Source: CAZKTF01 sp964555565 (GTDB lineage Bacteria > Planctomycetota > JAJSAM01 > JAKLKS01). From it: DNA of 17,694 bases. The notes below the pieces were generated by a model. It had not been told where the DNA came from. It saw nothing but the letters and a program-made list of their open reading frames with translations, and did not search any database. A program made the translations under genes and the position numbers. Location: the NCBI GenBank assembly GCA_964555565.1, contig CAZKTF010000054.1:1-17694 (forward strand). The letters are read 5' to 3'. Shown here piece by piece: positions 11,952 through 17,694 of this stretch. The stretch's first letter is position 1; the number at the start of each line of letters is the position of its first letter.

Positions 11952-14309
11952 ATCCAGACCCTTCCCGCCCTCTTCGCCGCCGCGCTCGCCCTCCTGGCGC
12001 TCCCGGCCCCCCCCTCCCCCGTCGCGGAGGAGGGCCCCGCCGGTCCCGCCGCCCCCACCGCGGCCGGCGACGCGAAGGCCTCCCTCGATCGGGGGAGGAA
12101 GGAGCGGGAGAAGGCGGCCGCGGCCTCCGAGGCCGGGGACGGCACCACCGCCGCTCTCCTCCTCCTCGACGCGGTCCGGTCCCTGGAGGAGGCGCGCCGC
12201 CTCTCCCCGAAGGAGCCCGCGGTCCTCCTGGAACTGGGCCGCGCCTACCGGGACTCCGGGCGCTTCGAGGACGCCGTCGGCGCGCTCGAGGAGGCGGCGC
12301 GCGCGGCCCCCCTCGACGGCGAGGGGCTCTACGACCTGGGCTACGTCCTCGCCTACGCGGGGAGGTTCGAGGCCGCGCTCGGGAAGTTCGGGGAGGCGGA
12401 GAAGGCCCTCGGGCCGCAGGCGCGCGTCGCGGTCAACGCGGCCATCTGCGAGGACCGGCTCGGGAGGCGGAAGGAGGCGCTGGCACGCCTCGGCTCCCTC
12501 TATGACGCCGAGGCCGCCGCGGGCCGCGGCGGGGGCCCGGACGCGGCATGGGCCCTCCGGAAGGCCTGGGAGCTGACGGTCCAGCAGCGGGACAACTCCG
12601 CCGGGCGGGAGTTCCTGACCGCGCTCGCGGCCCGGCACCCGAAGCAGACCGCCCCCGCCTACATGCTCGGGAACCTCCTCGTCTTCGTCGGGGAGCACGG
12701 CGCCGCGGCGGAGGCCTACCGGAAGGCCCTCGCGGCGGGCGACCTGCCGGCGGCCCGGACGAAGCTCGCCCTGGCGCTCGTCGCCGCGAGCCGGCGGCTG
12801 GAGGCGGACGCCGTCGCGCGGGAGATCCTCGGGAAGAGCCCCGGGGCGGAGGGGGCGCGGGACGCGGTGCTGCGGGTGGCCGAGGCCCACCTCCGGGCGG
12901 TGCAGCCCGCGCCGGCGCGCGCGCTGATCGAGGCCGCGGAGAAGGCCTTCCCGGACGACGACGCGGTCCTCGAGGCCTCGGGCGACGCCGCCGTCGCCGA
13001 GCGGGACCTCCCCGAGGGGTGGCGGGCCTACGGCCGCGCCGCCGACGCCTCCCCCTTCTCGACCTCTCCCCCCGTGAAGCGGGCCCGGGTCGCGGTGGCG
13101 ATCCGGCGCGCCGGGGCGAAGGTCGAGGGGCTCCCCGACGCGCCCCCCGACGCCCCGGGGGAGGGCGGCCCTCCGCTCGCCCCGACGGAGCCGCTCCTCG
13201 ACTTCGATTCCACCCGGGTGTACGTCCGCTGCGAGGTGAACGGCGCCCCGGCCCGCGCGACCGTCGAGGGGGGGGCGCTCCGGCTCCCGGCGGGGCAGGC
13301 GGGCGACCAGGTCCTCCTGCGGCTGGAAATCGTCCCCGATCAGGCCGTGGCGGGGCAGACCGTCGCGATCCGTGCCCGCACCGAGGCCGGGCCCGCGGCC
13401 CTGCGCGTGCTGATCCTCGACTCCTGGGACGAGATGGGGAGCCGCTTCGCCCGGAGCCGCTGGCCCGCCGAGGGGGCCGCGGCCCCCATCGGCCCCGCCT
13501 GGTGCGAGGTCCGGGCGCCCCTCGACGAGTTCCGCAACGTGGTGCCCGGCCGGCCGATCCGCACCAACCTTGACCGGGTCCGGTGCATCCTCCTCGCGGT
13601 GGAGGCCCCGGCGGGCAAGCCGATCCCCTCGGTCCTCGTGGACCGGGTGGACCTCCTCCGGGCGCCTCCCGCCGGCGGCAAGTCCTCGACGACGGGGGTC
13701 CCGGGGATCACGCTCGCCGACTTCGACGCCCCGCTCGAGGAGACCATCGTCCTCTACGACGGGACCTGCGTCCCCTTCGCGCGCACGCTCGCCACCGACG
13801 CGGACATCCAGGGGTTCTCCGTCCCCGGGACGACCCTGTGCACCCCGGGCATCCTCGGGAAGGACTTCGACCCCGCGATGACGGTGGACGGGAGCGGCGG
13901 GTCGCTCCGGCTTCACCACGGGGAGGGGGGAGCCGGCGTCTCCTCCTCGGCCACGGTGCAGTTCGTCCCGGAGAAGGACCTGGCGCGCGGGTCGCGGGCG
14001 CTCGTCTTCCACGCCCGCGGGGCCGCGGGCGGCGAGAGGCTCCGCGTGCGGGTTGTGGACGGGACCGAGAAGTCGCTCGGCAGCCGGATGCCCGAGGGCC
14101 GCTGGCCCGCGGCGCTCTTCCCCCGCACCGCGGCCGCGGACGGGGCGATCACCCTCGCCAGGGAGTGGCGGCGCTACCGGATCCCCCGCGACGCCTACCC
14201 GGACGTGGACTTCGGGGCGGTGTCCTCGCTCCTGTTCGAGTTCGGGGAGGACGTCGGGAGCCCCGCGGGGGCGACGATCTTCCTCGACGGGATCGGCCTC
14301 GAGAGGTGA
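11952..14309 (+). CDS. Exported TPR protein with two C-terminal beta-sandwich (carbohydrate-binding-like) modules; apparent ATC start
   Basis: The open frame runs from an in-frame TAG at 11919 to 14309, but the first ATG/GTG/TTG is the ATG at 12663, inside the TPR region. Upstream of it the same frame encodes a hydrophobic signal-like segment (QTLPALFAAALALLALPA) and good TPR units (about residues 89-122, 123-156, 157-185), so the coding region clearly starts earlier. ATC at 11952 has GGAGG 6 nt before it; that gives 785 residues. Further TPR-like helices run to about 380. Residues about 415-571 and 587-785 look like two galactose-binding-like/CBM-type beta-sandwich modules, each ending in a similar strand (VLVDRVDLL and IFLDGIGLE). 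Likely periplasmic or surface-exposed; ligand unknown. The signal lacks a charged n-region, which is odd. Its stop overlaps the next ATG (TGATG). An ATG-to-ATC sequencing error is the main alternative. Confidence 0.8.
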   Translation: MQTLPALFAAALALLALPAPPSPVAEEGPAGPAAPTAAGDAKASLDRGRKEREKAAAASEAGDGTTAALLLLDAVRSLEEARRLSPKEPAVLLELGRAYRDSGRFEDAVGALEEAARAAPLDGEGLYDLGYVLAYAGRFEAALGKFGEAEKALGPQARVAVNAAICEDRLGRRKEALARLGSLYDAEAAAGRGGGPDAAWALRKAWELTVQQRDNSAGREFLTALAARHPKQTAPAYMLGNLLVFVGEHGAAAEAYRKALAAGDLPAARTKLALALVAASRRLEADAVAREILGKSPGAEGARDAVLRVAEAHLRAVQPAPARALIEAAEKAFPDDDAVLEASGDAAVAERDLPEGWRAYGRAADASPFSTSPPVKRARVAVAIRRAGAKVEGLPDAPPDAPGEGGPPLAPTEPLLDFDSTRVYVRCEVNGAPARATVEGGALRLPAGQAGDQVLLRLEIVPDQAVAGQTVAIRARTEAGPAALRVLILDSWDEMGSRFARSRWPAEGAAAPIGPAWCEVRAPLDEFRNVVPGRPIRTNLDRVRCILLAVEAPAGKPIPSVLVDRVDLLRAPPAGGKSSTTGVPGITLADFDAPLEETIVLYDGTCVPFARTLATDADIQGFSVPGTTLCTPGILGKDFDPAMTVDGSGGSLRLHHGEGGAGVSSSATVQFVPEKDLARGSRALVFHARGAAGGERLRVRVVDGTEKSLGSRMPEGRWPAALFPRTAAADGAITLAREWRRYRIPRDAYPDVDFGAVSSLLFEFGEDVGSPAGATIFLDGIGLER

Positions 14310-14797
14310 TGGCCCTCCCCGGGCCGCTCCTCCTCCCGCCCCCCCGCCAGCCCACCCCCGAGGTGCGCGCGGGACGGGCCTACCGCGTGCTCTCCGGGTG
14401 GTTCATGGCGTGCCTCACCATCGGGATCGCCTTCTTCCTCGCCCCCTTCCTCCCGGGCGTCCCGACGAGGCTCCACTGGCCGCTCTGGGCGCTGGCGGGC
14501 GCGGCGATCCTGGCCATCCCCCCGCTCCGGACCTTCGGCATCCACCGGGGTCTCCTCTCCTACTACGTCCACGGCCACGCCGTGGAGGGGACCGTCGTCT
14601 CCGTCGAGCCCGCGGGGCCGGAGACCTTCCGCATCGTCGTCCGCTTCGCCGCCGGTTCGGCCACGCCACTCGAGCGCCCCTTCACCGTCTACGACGCCGC
14701 CGAGCCCCCCCTCCGCCCGGGTGACTCCGTCCCCGTGCTGTTCCGCCCCGCCGACCCGGGGGACGCCGTCCTCCCGACGCTCGCGGGGATCCTCTAG
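14309..14797 (+). CDS. Small two-TM membrane protein, DUF3592-like
   Basis: A 162-residue protein whose ATG overlaps the previous stop (TGATG), so it is probably co-translated with the TPR protein. After a Pro-rich start, two hydrophobic segments (about residues 31-50 and 56-76) are followed by a soluble beta-rich domain with HAVEGTVVSVEP, FRIVVRF and RPGDSVPVLFRPADP. This layout (two TM helices, then a GxVV strand, an xVxF strand and a GDxVxVLxxP strand) is that of DUF3592-type proteins, whose function is unknown. Residues after RPADP and AVLPTLAGIL also fit. The family call is by pattern and moderate. It should sit in the inner membrane. Confidence 0.75.
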   Translation: MALPGPLLLPPPRQPTPEVRAGRAYRVLSGWFMACLTIGIAFFLAPFLPGVPTRLHWPLWALAGAAILAIPPLRTFGIHRGLLSYYVHGHAVEGTVVSVEPAGPETFRIVVRFAAGSATPLERPFTVYDAAEPPLRPGDSVPVLFRPADPGDAVLPTLAGIL

Positions 14798-14809
14798 CCG
14801 GGCCTCGCG

Positions 14810-14815
14810 TAGAAT
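14810..14815 (+). promoter_or_regulatory. Candidate -10 box of the DUF885 gene
   Basis: TAGAAT within CGTAGAATGC, the same 10 bases as before the third PilZ gene. It lies 30 nt upstream of the ATG at 14846, giving a leader of about 24 nt that holds GGAGG at 14834-14838. No clear -35. Confidence 0.45.
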
Positions 14816-14845
14816 GCGCTGCCCCGATCCCCCGGAGGATCCCCC

Positions 14846-16540
14846 ATGCCCGAGAGCGCGTCCGCCGTCGCCGCGCTGGCGCAGGAAGCCTGGGACCTCC
14901 AGATGCGGGAGTCCCCGCTCCAGGCGACCTTCTACGGGGACCACCGCTACGACGACCGGCTCGAGGAGCGGGGCGCCGCCGCGCGGGGGCGCCGCCTCGC
15001 CGCGCTGAAGGACCTCCTCGGGCGCGCCGCGAAGGTCCCCGAGGCGGGCCTCGGGGAGGAGGACGCCATCACCCTCGACGTCCTCCGCTGGATGCTCCGG
15101 CAGCAGATCGACTCCTTCGAGCACCGGTTCTGGGAGTGGGACCTGAACCAGCTCAACGGGCTCCACATGGAGCTGCAGGACTTCCTCCTCTACCACCCGC
15201 GGGACACGGAGAAGGGGGCGCGGGACCTGGTGACCCGCCTGCGGGCCGTCCCCGCGGTCTTCGATCAGGTCCGGGGGGACCTCCGCGACGGGCTCCGGTC
15301 CGGGCGTGTGATGCCGGAGGTGGCCTACGGGCGCATCCTCGCGCAACTCAGGGAGTTCGTCGCCGCCAAGCCGTCGGAGACCCCCTTCGGGCAGGCCGCG
15401 CGCCTCCCGGAGTCCTTCCCGGCGCCCGCCCGCGCGGCGCTGGAGACGGACCTCCGGCGCGCCGTCGAGGAGGCGGTCCACCCCGCCTACGGCGGGTTCC
15501 TCCGGTTCCTGGAGAAGGAGTACGCCGGGAAGGCCCGCGCGGCGGTCGGCCTCGGGTCCCTCCCCGGCGGTGCGGCGGCCTACGCCTACAAGGTCGCCTG
15601 GGAGACGACCACCGACCTCGCGCCGGATCGGATCCACGCCATCGGGCTCGAGGAGCTGGAGGGGAACCGGGCCGAGATGCTGGAGATCGCCCGCCGCCAC
15701 GGCCACCGCGGGGACCTGCGCTCCTACCTCGATTCCCTCCGCGACGACCCGCGGTTCCGGATGCGGACGCGGGAGGACCTGATCGGGCGCTTCCGCGAAA
15801 TCCTCGCGCGCATGGAGAAGGAGCTCCCGCGGGCCTTCGGGATCCTCCCCCGGACCCCCTACCGCGTGGAGCCGATGCAGGCCTTCCAGGAGAAGGACGG
15901 ACCGGGGGCCTACTACTACCCGCCCGCGACCGACGGCTCGCGGCCGGGGGTCTTCTTCGCCAACACCTACGACGCCCCGTCCTGGCCGACCTACGAGATG
16001 GAGACCCTCGCGTACCACGAGGCGGTCCCGGGCCACCACCTCCAGATCGCCATCGCCCAGGAGCGGACCGGGCTGCCGATGTTCCGGCGCAACGCCCCCT
16101 TCACGGCCTACGTCGAGGGGTGGGCGCACTACGCGGAGCGGCTCGCGGACGAGATGGGGATGTTCAGCACGGACGAGGACCGGATCGGGATGCTCGCGGG
16201 GCAGGCCTGGCGGGCGGCGCGCCTCGTCGTGGACACGGGCATGCACCACCTCGGCTGGACCCGCGAGAGGGCCCTGGAACTCCTCCGCTCCATCAAGACC
16301 GGGCCCGACAAGGACGTGGGCAACGAGGTGGACCGCTACATCGTCTGGCCCGGGCAGGCGCTCGCCTACAAGGTCGGCCACCGCCGGATCCGCGAACTGC
16401 GCGAGGGCGCCCGGAAGCGCCTCGGGGCCCGGTTCGACCTCCGCGACTTCCACGACGAGGTCCTCCGCCACGGGGCGCTGCCGCTGGCGACGCTGGAGGG
16501 GGCCGTGGAGCGCTGGGTCGCGGCGCGCGCGGGGGGTTAG
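14846..16540 (+). CDS. DUF885-family putative zinc metallopeptidase
   Basis: A 564-residue mostly alpha-helical protein of the DUF885 family. The family signature HEAVPGHH (391-398) is present and supplies the zinc-binding and catalytic residues of a gluzincin-like active site. EGWAHYAE (424-431) follows, with E424 a probable third metal ligand. YPPATDGSRPGVFFANTYD and the upstream VEPM segment are also typical of the family. Length is normal. There is no signal peptide, so the enzyme appears cytosolic, although many relatives are exported. The substrate is unknown; family members are annotated as carboxypeptidase-like. The ATG has GGAGG 7 nt upstream. The gene ends in TAG at 16538-16540, and the next protein continues in the same frame. 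Confidence 0.92.
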   Translation: MPESASAVAALAQEAWDLQMRESPLQATFYGDHRYDDRLEERGAAARGRRLAALKDLLGRAAKVPEAGLGEEDAITLDVLRWMLRQQIDSFEHRFWEWDLNQLNGLHMELQDFLLYHPRDTEKGARDLVTRLRAVPAVFDQVRGDLRDGLRSGRVMPEVAYGRILAQLREFVAAKPSETPFGQAARLPESFPAPARAALETDLRRAVEEAVHPAYGGFLRFLEKEYAGKARAAVGLGSLPGGAAAYAYKVAWETTTDLAPDRIHAIGLEELEGNRAEMLEIARRHGHRGDLRSYLDSLRDDPRFRMRTREDLIGRFREILARMEKELPRAFGILPRTPYRVEPMQAFQEKDGPGAYYYPPATDGSRPGVFFANTYDAPSWPTYEMETLAYHEAVPGHHLQIAIAQERTGLPMFRRNAPFTAYVEGWAHYAERLADEMGMFSTDEDRIGMLAGQAWRAARLVVDTGMHHLGWTRERALELLRSIKTGPDKDVGNEVDRYIVWPGQALAYKVGHRRIRELREGARKRLGARFDLRDFHDEVLRHGALPLATLEGAVERWVAARAGG

Positions 16541-16543
16541 CCC

Positions 16544-17338
16544 CTGGGCGCCGCGGCCGCGACGGGCCTGCGCGCGCTCGACGTCGGCGAGATCCTCGAC
16601 GGCTCCTTCGCGCTCTACCGCCGGAGGTTCCTCGGCTGCTTCGTGGCGATGGCGGCGGTGCAGGTCCCCACGGCCCTGGGCTTCACGCTCGTCTGGCAGT
16701 CGGCCTTCCAGAGGATCACGCTCGCGGGCAACGACGCCGACCTCCGCACGCAGGCCGCCGTCATCGCGCTCCTGACCGTCCTCCCCTCGGCCTTCTTCTA
16801 CTTCGTGGCCACCCAGATCGGCACGGGGGCGGTGACCTACCTCGTCGGGAAGGCCTGCGTGGACGAGACGGTGGGCGTCCTCGAGGCCTACCGCTGGGCG
16901 CTGCGCCGGGCGCTCCCGCTGTTCGGCACGGCGATCCTCGTGGCCGCCGCGGCCTTCGGCGGCCTCGGCTGCTTCGTCGTCCCCGGGGTCATCGTCTACC
17001 TCGTCACCTTCGCCGCGGTCCCCGCGGTGATGCTCGAGGACCTGGGCGTGAAGGCGGGGCTCCGGCGCTCCTACGAGCTGGCCACCGGCAGCCTCGCGCG
17101 CGTGGCCCTCGTGCGCGTGGTCTTCGCGCTCTTCATCCTGGTCTCCGTCCTCGTCGGCTGGCTCCTCCTCCAGCCCTTCTCGCAGGTGACGGAGGTCCAG
17201 CTCCTCCTGGTCCAGATCCCCGCTTCCTTCGCGGGGCCGCTGGACGCCATCTCCACGGTCCTGCTCTACTACGACCTGCGCGTGCGGCGGGAGGGCCTCG
17301 ACCTGGAGCGGATGGCCGCGGAGCTGGAGGGGGCGTGA
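16544..17338 (+). CDS. Multi-TM membrane protein (GPDPase-membrane-domain-like); apparent CTG start
   Basis: A hydrophobic protein of about 264 residues. The segment LDVGEILDGSFALYRRRFLG is the usual N-terminal helix of membrane proteins of this type, followed by about five or six TM segments and the typical end ISTVLLYYDLRVRREGLDLE. The only ATG/GTG/TTG in frame before the TM core is GTG at 16643, which would delete that conserved N-terminus. Between the DUF885 stop (16538) and this helix the frame offers only CTG codons (16544 and 16568). CTG at 16544 lies 7 nt after a GGGGGG run and 3 nt after the stop, suggesting reinitiation. Readthrough of the single TAG would instead give a DUF885-membrane fusion. 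The stop overlaps the next GTG (GTGA). Family call moderate; start uncertain. Confidence 0.75.
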   Translation: MGAAAATGLRALDVGEILDGSFALYRRRFLGCFVAMAAVQVPTALGFTLVWQSAFQRITLAGNDADLRTQAAVIALLTVLPSAFFYFVATQIGTGAVTYLVGKACVDETVGVLEAYRWALRRALPLFGTAILVAAAAFGGLGCFVVPGVIVYLVTFAAVPAVMLEDLGVKAGLRRSYELATGSLARVALVRVVFALFILVSVLVGWLLLQPFSQVTEVQLLLVQIPASFAGPLDAISTVLLYYDLRVRREGLDLERMAAELEGA

Positions 17339-17694
17339 GCGGGACCGCGCGGCGGGCGGCTGCCGGGGCGGCGGCGTCCCTGCTCCTCCTCCTGGCGCTC
17401 CTCGCCCTGGCCCCCGCGGCGGCGGCCCGGGAGGGCGGCGGCGGGCCCGCGGCGGCCCGCATGCCCGACCGGACGCGGCGCGAGGTCCTCGGCAAGACCC
17501 ACGAGATCCTCAGCCGGCCGGAGTTCGAGGGGAGCGACGAGGACGACAGCTTCCTCGTCCTCCTCGCGAACCTCCTGTCCGACCTCGTGGACCGGGTGAA
17601 GGAGCTGCGCCGCCGCAACCCCTTCGCCTACGGGACCATCGTGGCCTGGGTCTTCCTCACCCTGCTGGCCATCCTCGTCCACGTGGCGTGGACG
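17335..17694 (+). CDS. DUF4129-like membrane protein, N-terminal part (cut by window end)
   Basis: The first 120 codons of a gene whose GTG start overlaps the upstream TGA (GTGA), so it is coupled to the preceding membrane protein. A signal peptide (basic start, then LLLLLALLALAPAAAA) is followed by a charged linker. Next comes VLGKTHEILSRPEFEGSDEDD, which resembles the region before the membrane helix in DUF4129 proteins (the ILxRPEF element). A TM helix follows at about 103-120 (TIVAWVFLTLLAILVHVAW). DUF4129 proteins commonly occur beside membrane proteins like the one upstream and near DUF58/MoxR genes; those would lie beyond the window. The assignment rests on the N-terminus only. Confidence 0.7.
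   Translation, partial: MSGTARRAAAGAAASLLLLLALLALAPAAAAREGGGGPAAARMPDRTRREVLGKTHEILSRPEFEGSDEDDSFLVLLANLLSDLVDRVKELRRRNPFAYGTIVAWVFLTLLAILVHVAWT

Noticed and set aside
9703..12576. A 957-codon forward open frame opposite topA
   Set aside because: It is antisense to a fully motif-supported topoisomerase I and is compositionally biased (Arg/Gly/Pro/Leu).
1..17694. tRNA, rRNA, integrase, attachment site or phage genes
   Set aside because: Nothing resembling tRNA arms, rRNA segments or recombinase motifs was seen. Composition is uniform apart from short AT islands at promoters.

Overview
The window is a very GC-rich (roughly 70% or more) bacterial chromosomal segment with densely packed genes, short intergenic gaps and REP-like palindromes between genes. 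There is no rRNA, tRNA, CRISPR array or recognisable transposase gene. The gene set (DinG, a SulP-STAS-cNMP fusion, a four-zinc-ribbon topoisomerase I, single-domain PilZ proteins, DUF885 peptidase, a DUF4129-type membrane cluster, TPR proteins with carbohydrate-binding-like modules) fits an uncultured GC-rich lineage such as Acidobacteriota, Myxococcota-like or Planctomycetota. I cannot assign a phylum from the sequence alone.

Layout. 1-70: REP-like palindrome. 76-540 (-): small lipoprotein, divergent from dinG (657-2639, +). 2721-4955 (+): SulP anion transporter carrying STAS and cyclic-nucleotide-binding domains. 4955-5182: a 22-bp hairpin, two identical 10-bp palindromes and a likely -10 box. 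5183-7746 (+): a two-gene, translationally coupled unit. Its first gene is a soluble protein built from PRC-barrel-like regions, an MgtE N-domain and CBS domains. Its second gene is an NRAMP-family transporter whose metal-site residues are of the Mg-type (NRMT-like) rather than the Mn/Fe type. 7819-8919 (+): three tandem PilZ paralogues, each apparently with its own -10 box. 8923-9262: REP-like palindromes and a 67-bp tandem repeat in the convergent gap before topA (9250-11769, -). 11952-14309 (+): exported TPR protein with two beta-sandwich-like modules, followed with overlapping codons by a small two-TM protein (14309-14797). 14846-16540: DUF885 metallopeptidase-like protein, followed in the same frame by a multi-TM protein (16544-17338) and the start of a DUF4129-like protein (17335 to the window end).

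The most interesting system is 5183-7746. MgtE normally joins a cytosolic Mg2+-sensing N/CBS module to its own channel. Here the sensor module is a separate soluble protein co-translated with an unrelated NRAMP-fold carrier whose site residues predict Mg2+ transport. I infer a Mg2+-sensing regulatory subunit for an NRAMP-type Mg2+ transporter.

Other points of note: two genes appear to lack any ATG/GTG/TTG start where homology and Shine-Dalgarno placement demand one (ATC at 11952, CTG at 16544). A palindrome sits in frame inside topA. A REP-like element occurs in two copies whose hairpin stem differs by a compensatory base-pair swap.
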